A stretch of 20,222 nt of DNA from Rhizophagus sp. LPA8_4_AMF (GCA_021464525.1 JADRCO010001331.1:1-20222), one strand, 5' to 3'. Positions 8,913-18,258 are shown, counted from the stretch's first letter. Notes: generated by a model from the letters alone, not told the origin. Translations and numbers: made by a program.

Positions 8913-9450
8913 CAGTTAGACCTCCATATATATCAATGGTGTCAAATGACTGGTCACGTATCATTTGGGTAATTTCAACTATCTCAAGAGCATCCCGAAA
9001 TTTTCTTCGGTACGGACCGGCTGGCCGGCATTATGCACTAACACGTGAAAGTGCTTGTGACAAATACTGAATTATGTGACAAATAAGTTTTCACCTACTC
9101 GAAAAAATCAAGTCCCTCAGATAAATATAAGTGACGGATGTGATGAAAATCTGCGATCCCGTGATGTAAGAATTTTCTGGGTGCTCTTGGATTGCTAGGT
9201 AATTTCACAAATGACCTAGTTATTTAAAAATTACACCATAATCCTGGCAAAAATTATCAATGTAATTAGGATAAAAATTATATCACGTGATATTATGAAT
9301 TTGTAATTCTGGCCGGCATCATAAATTTTGCCTGAATTAATTCCAAATGACTCAAAATGACAAATGACCCGAATGACTAAGTCATTCGAAGGTCATTCAA
9401 ATGGCCAAATGGCCTGGTCATTTGCCATCACCGCTCTTTATGTACCTCCT
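8913..9450. mobile_element. MITE-like element with imperfect terminal inverted repeats
   Basis: The left end begins CAGTTAGACCTCCATATATA directly after a TA dinucleotide (8911-8912), a form reminiscent of pogo/Tigger-type (Tc1/mariner superfamily) ends. Just inside lies GTGTCAAATGACTGGTC (8939 on). The right side read on the minus strand has GATGGCAAATGACCAGGCC (about 9430-9412), an imperfect inverted copy. Between them are repeated GGCCGGCAT words (about 9025 and 9311), the palindrome ATATCACGTGATAT (about 9281-9294) and a nested hairpin at 9363-9397. No transposase frame is present. The right limit and target duplication are not resolved. Confidence 0.35.
9363..9397. repeat. Nested perfect hairpin AATGACC/GAATGAC
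   Basis: AATGACC (9363-9369) pairs with GGTCATT (9391-9397), and inside it GAATGAC (9371-9377) pairs with GTCATTC (9381-9387). That gives 14 pairs with a small asymmetric internal loop and a TAA apex. It lies among further AAATGACC and AATGGCC words (9340-9430). Confidence 0.7.
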
Positions 9451-9569
9451 CACAAACTAATGAAATAAATAATGCAAATAATATCCTTTTATATGGCTGG
9501 ACTTGTCAAAATATGTAATAACCGCATGGGAAGATTAAAGAAAATCTGCTGTACCTGATGAAAGGAAAA

Positions 9570-9852
9570 GATATTAAAATAAACATCAAAAGATAATGAA
9601 TTAATAATAGAGAGTATGACTGCAGATGGAGAAGAAACAGTGACACATGTTGATTTTAAAGAGATGTTTGTGAAAATGAGAAGCATAGCGAAGGTGAATT
9701 TATTGATAAAACTTATAGATCAGAAACTAGTGAGGAGGATGAAAATTTTGAGGAGGATTGTATTATCAGAAATTTCTTTAGACTTGTAATAAATCAAAAT
9801 GGTAAATTATTCAAAAAAAAACAATTTTTAGAAATTTTTATAGAAATTGAAT
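9570..9852 (+). pseudogene. Decayed coding remnant, acidic C-terminal fragment, unknown
   Basis: The plus strand shows protein-like stretches in two frames: IIESMTADGEETVTHVDF (about 9605-9658), and then, in another frame, an acidic SETSEEDENFEEDC followed by RLVINQNGKLFKKKQFL (about 9718-9830), ending at a TGA near 9852. The composition contrasts with neighbouring noise. The frame change suggests a broken gene or an unrecognised intron. No family was recognised. Confidence 0.35.
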
Positions 9853-10216
9853 GAATATATTCAACAATAATTAGATCAATGAACATGATACTATATTATT
9901 ACATCGTAAAATTTTTAGGTATTTGTAATTCCATACATTCCTATATATCATCCCACATATTTAACCTTCGAATTTTGTGGATCTATGCTGAAATATCATA
10001 TTGATTTTCAAAATAAGATTTCGCCATTATAAATATATTTGTGAAATTAAATCTCAAAAAAACTAAACATTTACATAATCGTGCAATAGTAATCACAAAC
10101 GCGATCATAAATAAATATACTTATAATTTAACTTTAGCACAACTACGTCTCATAATATCACATGCGATGAATGTAAGTTTAAGTACAATAATATACTTAA
10201 TCACCTTTCAGAAAAA

Positions 10217-10354
10217 CTACTTTTTGGATTTTAAATGAATATCCATTAGTACGTATAAAGATCTTTCATCTTTAGCAGTCTCATCTAAAAAATCAATGGT
10301 TTTCTGTACCATACTGGCAGTGACACCAATCAATCTAATTTCATCAATTGTTGA
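10217..10354 (-). pseudogene. Exon-like coding fragment, 45 codons, unknown
   Basis: The minus strand reads openly through IDEIRLIGVTASMVQKTIDF, then LDETAKDERSLYVLMDIHL and KSKK, then a stop. It has no ATG at the front; a TAA precedes it, and a plausible acceptor (CTAAT branch-like motif, then ATTAG near 10335) lies inside its first codons. It looks like the last exon of a gene whose earlier exons are lost or unrecognisable. The composition is clearly protein-like. Family unknown. Confidence 0.35.
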
Positions 10355-10539
10355 TTAGCATTAGTAAATAAATTAGTTCAAAAAATGCATTAATTAATGT
10401 AATTGGACCAGATTATTTAATTAAATCTTTAATGATTTTACACTTTTAGTTTTAACTTATTTTACTTCAAAAATAATTTATTCATTAAAAAATATCATTT
10501 ATTAGTTGTGAAAGTTTTGTGAATGAATCTGTGATGGTT

Positions 10540-10607
10540 TGCATATTAGGTTAGTGGTTAAACATTAATGTAAATGTAAATGAATTACAGTTTCAAGGTT
10601 CAATTTA
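10540..10607 (+). repeat. Decayed tRNA-like sequence (box A/box B), possibly SINE head
   Basis: TAGGTTAGTGG (10547-10557) matches the RNA polymerase III box A consensus TRGCNNAGYNGG with one mismatch and is followed by TTA. GGTTCAATTT (10597-10606) matches box B GGTTCRANNC with its last C lost. Their spacing of about 50 bases is that of a tRNA. The acceptor and T stems do not pair, so this is not a working tRNA gene; it is a tRNA pseudogene or a SINE head. Confidence 0.3.
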
Positions 10608-11518
10608 TTATTTATATTATATGAATTTATTTACTAATCACTAGTAGTCATTTTGTTGCTTTGTACCAAGTCTAATGGGTTTAAATCAATATTGTTCACC
10701 AAATTCCAAGCCAGAAAAAAAGGGAATTAATATTATTTTTTAAATAAAAATAAATTAAAAATGATAATTTTCTAAAAAGAATTTAACAAAAGGTAGTTAC
10801 TTTATTAAATATATACATGACTTTAAAATAATAATAATAAGACAAAATATAACGGTTTTAAAAAAAACCATTTAAAAAAACAGTAGATGAATCACATGAA
10901 TTGATCTGGCGCAGACATATCACGTGATTCAATTTTAAATTTTATTTCATCGCAGAATTTTTTTTAGTTATATAGATTATTCATCAAGATATAAAACTTT
11001 AGATAGAACATTGCTTATAATACAACAACATTATAAAATAGTAAAATTTCGCCAATATTTAATTTTACATTATATTATGACATTTACTTTTTATAATTTT
11101 ATCCTTTTATAGTTTCTATTATTGTTTTACAATTACGATATTTATTTCAACACATTTATTTCATAATAATAATATATTCAACCACATCCATTAATTTAAC
11201 ATGTTCTCATTGTTTTATGATAATTTTCAGTAAAAAACATATTTTAATTTTTAAAAATTGTTTTATTTACGTTAAAATAATTCTATTTTCAAGATAAATA
11301 ATATAATTTGTCCATAGCAGGATAATTTACTGTACCATATTAGAAAAATTTGTAGTAATCCATATAATTTCTTTCCTCCGTTTACGTTTACTTACATAAC
11401 TATAATTTCCTTTTTGAATTAAAACGCTCTGCTTATTTTCTTTTACATTTGTTATACATGTTTTGTAATACAATTTTCTATACCGCCATCATACAAATTG
11501 CATAATGAACATATCGTC
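10608..11518. other. AT-rich spacer and 3' region of the kinase gene
   Basis: No gene seen. An inverted repeat AATCACATGA (about 10890) / TCACGTGATT (about 10920) surrounds a less AT-rich centre, and the CACGTG core recurs elsewhere in the window (about 9286). The segment next to 11518 should hold the 3' untranslated region of the kinase gene. The nearest AATAAA on the minus strand is about 250 bases past the stop (11262-11267), with a weaker AATAAG nearer. Confidence 0.45.
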
Positions 11519-13669
11519 TCACCAATCTAAGTTGTCAGTCACCCAATTATCTAAGTTGTCAGTTCCCCAATTATCTAAGTTTACAAGATTTAAAACTAAT
11601 TAGTTATGAGACAATAGCGATATTTCTACAATATACAATACTTAATGACTATTATAAATATAAATAAAAATACATACCATGTTGTGGTATATTTAATGGT
11701 TGAGAAATGAAAGAATTTAAAGACCTACTAGTATAAATAGCACCAGGATGTTTTACAGTAAATTGAGGACCAAGCAGTCTAGATCGTATATATAATGATC
11801 GTTTTTCCTCGGCTTCAATAAATAATCTCTCAGTTTTATTACGCTTTTTGTACCAACCATCAACAGTTTCTCTAATTTTTCTTATGGAAGGTCTTTTAAA
11901 GAGATTAGAATCCCAACAACTTTTCATTAAATTAGAAAAACATTCAGGAGTATCAAATGTAATTTCAGGTCGTTTTCCATCAATAATTTGGTTAATAAGA
12001 TTAATATCATGCTCAGTATTGACAAATGGTTTACAGCCTGTCGTTAGTTCCCACATAATCATACCGAAACTGTATACATCAGATTCTTTTGAGAATACAC
12101 TACCACCAAATATTTCCGGTGCGACATAAGGTATTACTCCATATATTTCATTATCAGATGAATTATTTGCAGGTCGTGATAATCCTAAATCTCCAATTAC
12201 CCACTTCTTATGACCCTTTAATGATAATATATTTCCACTATGAAAATTTCGATGAACAAAATTTTCATTATGAATAGTCATAAGTCTAGAATAAAAAAAA
12301 AACCATTAATAATTAATGTTAGATTATTGTTAATGAACCTAATTATGATAAAATATAAATTTATTTACCCGTCTGAAATTTGACACAAAATAGCTAATTT
12401 TGTGGTCCATTTAATATTTGTAAAATTTTCTCTTAAATAATCATGTAAATTTCCATCACTTGCATATTCCATTATTAACATATAATCTTTTATCTGAGAA
12501 TCAGGATCTTGAGTAATACCATAATATTTAACGATAAAAGCCGTATTATAACATCGATGAAGTGAATGTATCTAAAATTAATTTAATTTAATAAGGTATA
12601 ACGTAACGTATATTTATATTATATAAATAATTACCTCATTTAAAAAGTGTCTGCTAATATCTTCCGAATTTGAAAATCTTTTTACAGCAACAAAATTATT
12701 GAACCAAGTTGCTTTGTAAATAGTACCTAATCCCCCTTCTGCAATTATTTCCAAATTATTAATTTGGGAATATGGAATCCATTCCATTGTTCGTTTTGAA
12801 CAAATATCTTTAAGTTCACATTCAATGAAATTATATACGTTTAAAGGATCAAAACCTTTATTCATATAACAAGCAATCTTATTATAACTTTGAATATTTG
12901 TTTTCATAGAAATAAGAAATTCAACTATATTAAGATTTCCACCGCACATATTTGTAAAATCAATACATATATTTGATATTCTTTTGCATTTTCTACATCT
13001 AGATTGATTTGTAATTCCAAAAATTATGTTTGTTGTCAAACAATGTCTACATCCAACATAAACTATGAAGCAACTTGAACACCATTTTTGACAATCGGTT
13101 AAAAATTTTAGGTTATGATTACAAGCCCTACTTTTATTTGAAGCATCCCACCATGGTAAACAAAGAATAGGAATAGATGTATCAAAAATTGAATTTTCCC
13201 GTCCAGAATAAATTAGGTAACAATTTGAACACATTTTAAATCCAAAAGAAATATCATCAATTAATTTTCCACATAATTTACAATCATTTTCCATAAATAT
13301 ATATTGTATTTTAGTACTAACTTGAATATAATAATTCTTAAAATATGAAATTTCTGAACAAATTTCACACCATTCTTGAATATTTCTTGTAGTAAAATTT
13401 TTATCTCTTGTCGACTCATGTTTATTACAAAGAGTACTATTTGTAATAATATTTACATCAAAATATTCATTATTATCCGCTCTATTTTTAATATACCGTA
13501 ATAAACATTGTTTACAATATTTCTGTTTATACGAAATTGTGGCAGAATATTTATCCCCACAATTATAGCAATTAAGTTTTTCGTTATTAAAGGGAAGAAA
13601 AAATATTTGTATGGGACTAGATTTTAATTTTGGCGTTGGATCAAAATGAATTTCATGTATAAGTTCCAT
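11519..13669 (-). CDS. Zn-ribbon protein with HRN pseudokinase domain (4 exons, 640 aa)
   Basis: Exons (minus strand): 13669-12635, 12571-12369, 12285-11678, 11595-11519. The introns (63, 83 and 82 bp) have GT...AG ends and restore one frame; the last exon adds VLNLVNLDNW and two further DNLDNW-like units. Residues 34-228 hold eight CxxC knuckles (C34/C37, C52/C55, C101/C104, C130/C133, C147/C150, C197/C200, C207/C210, C225/C228), as in tandem zinc ribbons. The kinase domain (about 305-570) has the Gly loop EGGLG (311-315), VAVK (Lys330), Glu345, GNIL (Asn431), DLG (445-447) and APE (468-470). The catalytic loop reads HRN (424-426), not HRD: the base aspartate is Asn, as in ErbB3. The domain may bind ATP, but phosphotransfer should be weak or absent. 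Family knowledge: TKL-like kinases of this type are strongly expanded in Rhizophagus; the ligand is unknown. Confidence 0.88.
11522..11581 (-). repeat. 24-bp coding tandem repeat at the kinase C-terminus
   Basis: Two full units and one partial unit of AACTTAGATAATTGGG(G/T) followed by (A/G)ACTGAC encode NLDNWGTD, NLDNWVTD and NLDW before the stop. The period is exactly 24 bases, so the frame is kept. This supports the 77-base last exon as coding. Confidence 0.8.
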
Positions 13670-13718
13670 TATGTTTTGATAAGAATAAGTAAGTAACGTA
13701 ACAACGATACTTATAGTT

Positions 13719-13726
13719 TATTTATA
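13719..13726 (-). promoter_or_regulatory. TATA box of the kinase gene
   Basis: Minus-strand TATAAATA about 50 bases before the ATG at 13669. It is the same octamer as in front of both KH genes. Confidence 0.5.
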
Positions 13727-13784
13727 ATTGGAATTTATAATAATAATATTCTTTCTTACATTGTGTTGCATACTACATCGGGAA

Positions 13785-14045
13785 ATTTTATAATGCAAAC
13801 TTACACAAACCACAAAATTGTGCGACTAGTTACGCAATCAGAAAATCATTCAAAAATGGAAAAAGCTGAAAGAAACGCTAAGCAAAAATTTATACGCCCT
13901 CATGTAAGTAACTTATTTGGATTAGATCAGCGTAGAAATGTTTCTATGGAATTCTGGCAAAAAAAAAAAAATTCTTTTTTGCCTTTCATTAAGGTTCACA
14001 AAATCGGGTTTTCTACTGTTACACCAATGTCGGTATGTAAGGCGA
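13785..14045 (-). repeat. Dispersed repeat family, copy C (inverted fragment)
   Basis: Read on the minus strand, this segment follows the 3' third of copies A and B in the same order. It has ACATTGGTGTAACAG (B: ACACTGGTGTAGCAG), then AAGGCAAAAAA, CAGAATTCCATAGAA, ACAATTTTGTGG and GTAAGTTTGCAT. It is the most diverged copy and lacks the 5' part. The plus-strand open frames over 13763-14120 lie on this fragment and a poly-A run, so I do not call them genes. It begins about 60 bases upstream of the kinase TATA box. Confidence 0.55.
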
Positions 14046-14497
14046 AAAATGGTTCGGAATTTGATTACCGAAAAATTTATAAATTATAAAAAAAAACATA
14101 CATTATTAAATCTACTATAGCGTAGCGATAGTCATTGTTTAATTTATCAATTACATTAATTGATGTAGGCGCTTATATTATTCATGAATAACCATAGCCT
14201 CCTGAATCATAACACATAAATCTTTGCGCAGCATTTGGCCCCACAGATTTTCTCCGGAGCATCACGTTATCACTTATGATATATCTAAATTTTCTGAATC
14301 ACTAAACTTTAAACCGAAAAATTAAAAATGAAATTCCGTATACTTTTAAAAAATAAAAGGAGTAAATAATTTGAAACGTTGATGATAAATCACATGATAA
14401 AGAGTAAAAACTGTCGTATTCTCTTTGGAAAAAAGTCAAAAACTTCAAAGAAATAAAATTAACGATCCGATTAAATTAACCTTACATTTCGATAGTG

Positions 14498-14607
14498 GTC
14501 GGGTCAAACCCAAGTTATTGACCCGACTCGTATTTAGGGGTCGGTTAGGGTCGCATGATTTGATGACCCGTAACCCACATGCCCACATGAACAACCCACA
14601 TGACCCC
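14498..14607. repeat. GC-rich hairpin cluster of GGGTC/GACCC words
   Basis: GTCGGGTCAA (14498-14507) and TTGACCCGAC (14518-14527) form a perfect ten-base stem with a ten-base loop. Further GGGTC (14548) and GACCC (about 14565) words pair across GCATGATTTGAT, followed by three CCCACATG words (about 14574-14602). The direct repeat TACATTTCGAT flanks the block (about 14483 and 14619), which could be a target duplication or part of the element. GC content is far above the surroundings. The short open frame crossing it (14425-14781) is not protein-like. Confidence 0.55.
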
Positions 14608-15667
14608 TTCAGAACACTACATTTCGATTCCTTTTTTTTTTCTTTAATATTTACCGATATTTCACACTACGAAGTGCAAAATAGTATTACTACCACTTCC
14701 ATGGTAATCCGCCCAGTGACATGGTTGTTCCGCCAAAGCAATTTATTAAAATGGATTGAAAATATTTCGGGATTTACATAGTTAAAGGCTTAAAGCCAAA
14801 TATTATCGTTATTGAAAAGAAATAACATTAGACGTTTCTTTCGCTAATTGAATTTGAATAATAGCAAATCAGAAAACCATGTATAAAATATTACTTACTA
14901 TCGTGAATATATTTTTGTATTAAAGATGAAATTTTTTTTTTACTAAAAAAATATTCTAAGAAATAATTTTTCCGCACTGTTTGCATTAGGCATTTAGGCA
15001 CTGTATCTTAAGCTCTTCATCCTAAAATAGAAAAATAACCCTCAGGAGAAAAAAAAACCCCCAAATCTTTCATCACGAGTTTATTGATTTTTTTCTATTA
15101 ATACATGAAATAGGTATAATAAAAAAATATAAATTTGAATATAATCACAAACTTAATACATAAAAAGAAACCAATATAATATGTCTTGATAAATAAAAAC
15201 TTGTTTAATAATCATTCCCAAAATTCACTTAATGAAATAAAAAATACCTGAATTATTAAAAAGTAAATAAATAATTAAATAATATCGTTCCCAATTTAAC
15301 ATAATTTTGTATCAACTTCCATTTAGTGATGCCGACTTAATTGAAACCAAATGTTAAAATTGTTTTAACATTTATTATTTATTTTTAGCTAGTTGCCTAA
15401 TTGTTACAATTGTTAAAAGCTATAATAAAGTTTAAATGATCTATGTTTAATTAAAGTTAAAATTAACTTTCGTATACAATACGCATTTGATAACAATACA
15501 TTCCAAAATTGTTTTCATTATAGAATAATGACAAAATAACAGGAATTTTAAATAAAAACTTCTTTGTAATAAATTTATTATGAGAAATTAAATATTTTAA
15601 CTTATAGTTATATATATGTTTAACAAATCGTTATTATTTGTCCAAGTCTTTAAAAAACTTGTTGTCA

Positions 15668-15706
15668 CCTGATCACCAACGTTGAAGTACAGCAACATCG
15701 ATCAGG
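15668..15706. other. Hairpin CCTGATC/GATCAGG with inner GTTG/CAAC
   Basis: CCTGATC (15668-15674) pairs with GATCAGG (15700-15706), and GTTG (15681-15684) with CAAC (15693-15696), leaving an eight-base apical loop. The palindrome CCAACGTTG overlaps the inner stem. It is unexplained by any gene nearby. Confidence 0.5.
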
Positions 15707-15861
15707 ACTCTTGGAACAAATAATTTCAGTATTAGAAAAGTGTAATTAAAATTGCGCGTTCCGCAGTCAATAATTAATAATGCAGCACGGGATAAGGAGA
15801 ATTTCCTTTTTTGATAACATATAACAAAAACATTTGTTAATTGTCATTGAATGATGCAATT

Positions 15862-15935
15862 TGTGGCGCAAGACCCGGCGATCCGGACGGTGATCCGGAC
15901 AATAGTATCCGGCTATCCCATTTTTAGGATAGTCT
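15862..15935. repeat. GATCCGGAC repeats with adjacent hairpin
   Basis: CGGCGATCCGGAC is followed 13 bases later by CGGTGATCCGGAC and then a diverged TATCCGG. Next to it, GGCTATCC (about 15912) and GGATAGTC (about 15928) pair over eight bases around an AT loop. The island is markedly GC-richer than its surroundings and looks like part of a dispersed element. Confidence 0.55.
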
Positions 15936-16281
15936 TGACTATCAGTTATATTAACGCACGAAAATCTCAATAACAAAAGACGTTAATTTTTTCTTTTCAC
16001 ACACTTAAAAGAGAATAATTACTTTTTATGATAATAACATGATAAACATGATTTAAAAATAGGGTTTTCTTATTTATTGAAAAAATCGGTTTTAGTTTCA
16101 TGGTTCATCATCAAAACCATTGTCTTTGTTAATTAAAATGGTTTTGTTAGAAAAATAATATGAAAATCTTGTTGGTTTTATGTTGATAAAATGTTTTTGT
16201 TTGTAATTTTCGATTTTTTCTGTTTGCAATTTTGCGGTGTGTTTTTGTTTGTAAATTTGCGATAACTAATAACTGTTAAAC

Positions 16282-16289
16282 TATAAATA
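16282..16289 (+). promoter_or_regulatory. TATA box of the first KH gene
   Basis: CTATAAATAC, 138 bases before the ATG. The nine-base CTATAAATA is identical in front of the second KH gene at 18258-18266, which suggests the promoter was duplicated along with the gene. Confidence 0.55.
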
Positions 16290-16419
16290 CTCTCCTTCGA
16301 GTTCACATTTTTCAAAAAAAAAAAAAATATTTTTTTTCCTCCTTTTTAATAATATTATTAAATAATAATAATAATATAAACAATATATCATCTATATCAT
16401 CTTTAAGTTCTTCACAAAA

Positions 16420-17021
16420 ATGGAAACACAAATGCAAAATTCCGTCAGATACTCAACCATTTCGATCACTATGGAAATTCCAGAACATGTTGAAATTGGT
16501 AGATTGATTGGTCGTAGAGGACGTAAAATCAACCCCATTGAAAAGGAGACTGGTACATACATTGACATTACAACAGAAAAAAATCTTCGACAAATTGAAA
16601 TTAAAATTAATGAAGATGATAAAGATAAAAATGAAAATATTTCACCTTGGGAGAGGATCAATGAAGCAATATGTCTAATAGACAAGTTACTAGAAGAGAT
16701 TGAAATAAGTAATCGAAAAAAAGATATAGAAAAAGAGAAAAAAAATAGTAGAATTTCAGATAATGGTAATCATCAACACGCAACACCAAGAAATCATAAA
16801 AATAATGAACCGAAGGAAAAAAGAAAAAGGTCTAAACGAAAAACGCCACATACGGCTAAATCACAACAAGTAAGATATTTCAAAAATATATGAATTTGTT
16901 TATATTTTATTTGATAATTTTTTTTAATATAAATATTCATCTTAATATTTAGTCACACAATAAGGAAAATGTTAGGAGAAATGTTCCTGCAAATCACACG
17001 AATTATAAACAATCTAATTAA
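16420..17021 (+). CDS. Small single-KH-domain protein with basic tail (2 exons, 172 aa)
   Basis: Exons 16420-16869 and 16953-17021. The 83-bp intron (GTAAGA...TTTAG) joins KSQQ to SHNKENVRRN and ends at a TAA. Residues 13-95 fit a type I KH fold: beta-1 ISITMEIP, then the GxxG loop in IGRLIGRRGRKI (GRRG at 31-34), beta-2 TYIDI, beta-3 QIEIKIN, and a last helix ERINEAICLIDKLLEEIE. KH domains bind about four nucleotides of single-stranded RNA or DNA in the groove beside GxxG; the two Arg of the loop should help. Residues 98-160 are charged and disordered, with a likely nuclear signal KEKRKRSKRK (132-141). The start is fixed by the METQMQN opening, which resembles MENQIEN of the downstream paralogue. 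No catalytic domain is present. Likely an RNA-binding protein; its target is unknown. Confidence 0.83.
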
Positions 17022-18258
17022 TCCTTTTGTTTTTTAATTTTATTATCAATTATGTATTTTTTTTTTCATTTTATTATAAGTAGTTTATAGAAATAGAATA
17101 CAATTTATTATTATTTTATACAACAAAGTTAATTTTTCTTCTTGTAAACAGAACGAAAAAATTAAATTTTTAAGATTCTTGTAACTCGTCCACAACAAAA
17201 AATAATAAAAAGCCTCATTTCGAAAAATAAGTTTTTATTTATATATAAAATCACAAAATTTTGTGTAAAATTAACGTATGTACAAAAATTTTCATATTAA
17301 ATTTTTTTACATGAATAAAATAAAATCCGGTCTCGCATTTTTTTTAAAATATTGTTTTGTAAGATCTAAAATTTTATTTGTCCGGTCTTAGGTTCATCTA
17401 TTTAAATAGGCTGCTTCCAACGAATAACTTCATTTCTCATTCCCTCTCTTCTTCCCTCCCAATTTTCTTAGTCTAACGAAACTACTTGCCAGTATTGGTC
17501 CTCAAGAATAATAATAATTAATAAATCCCTAAAAAAGTTATAAAACAATAGCAGCTTCGTAAATGATCGGCGGTAATTGTGTCCAATGTCATGACGTAAG
17601 AAAGCGTTTGAAGTCATGAGAGCAAAGTCTTTATTCATGAATATAGTAATTCATTTTTATAAACTCCACATATAAAAATTTAACTATTCCAATAGTATTC
17701 CAATTCTTTGACATATTGTGATTAATAAATTAATTGATTATGAAGGATTTAACCTAAAACCAAAAACAATTCCTAGAGAGAAAGTGCATTTTCCGGACAT
17801 ATTTAGGATTTTATCCTGACAAAGATAACTTATTTTTTTTTCTTTATATGGTGTTTCTTTTGTGCTTTTATTTTGATTTTTTTGTTACCTCAAACAGAAA
17901 TTAAAGCCACGATTTTAAATAATCCATCTTTTTATGTACTGTACATATATACGTGGAATAGCAGATAGTAGGAAATAACGAGTAATTTTCTTGATGAAAA
18001 GAAGTTAAAAGAAGAAAAACTATTAATACATTATTGATTAATTCTGATTCATTAGTCTCTATGTTTATTGTGAAAGATTACATACAATAGTTAATTTTTT
18101 ATTGTTATTGTATGACGTTCCGGAAATCATTAACCGATCATCTTTGCTAAACTGGTAACAATAACGTTCAAAAACATTGCGTTGTGTGACGATCATAATG
18201 TAATTAAACATTTGCTTTTGTTTAAAATAACAATGTTTCTTGTGCTACAATTTTTTTC
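17022..18258. other. AT-rich spacer between the two KH genes
   Basis: No gene seen. It includes the 3' region of the first KH gene (an AATAAA lies at 17204-17209), two CCGGTCT words (about 17327 and 17381), a palindromic GTCATGAC running into the CRE-like TGACGTAA (about 17588), and a TGACGTTCCGG near 18113. These could be regulatory sites for the downstream gene but are not proven. Confidence 0.45.

Larger units (their letters stand above)
14610..16281. other. AT-rich spacer with two structured GC-richer islands
   Basis: No gene seen. Islands stand out at 15661-15710 (a hairpin) and 15860-15935 (repeated ATCCGGAC words and a second hairpin). The last 200 bases, upstream of the first KH gene, contain two copies of TGTTTTTGTTTGTAA (about 16191 and 16237) and a TGTTTGCAATTTTGCG between them, which may be promoter elements. 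Confidence 0.5.

Noticed and set aside
11848-12277. Plus-strand frames opposite kinase exon 3
   Set aside because: Shadows of the kinase coding strand, where all conserved motifs lie.
13763-14120. 108- and 60-codon plus-strand frames divergent from the kinase gene
   Set aside because: The sequence is an inverted fragment of the dispersed repeat plus a poly-A run; no protein family features.
14425-14781. 118-codon plus-strand frame
   Set aside because: It runs through the GGGTC hairpin island and AT-rich flanks; the product is not protein-like.
15767-15976. 69-codon minus-strand frame
   Set aside because: It crosses the ATCCGGAC repeat island; the apparent composition comes from the repeat.
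16392-16685. 97-codon minus-strand frame opposite the first KH gene
   Set aside because: Antisense shadow; the KH motif is on the plus strand.
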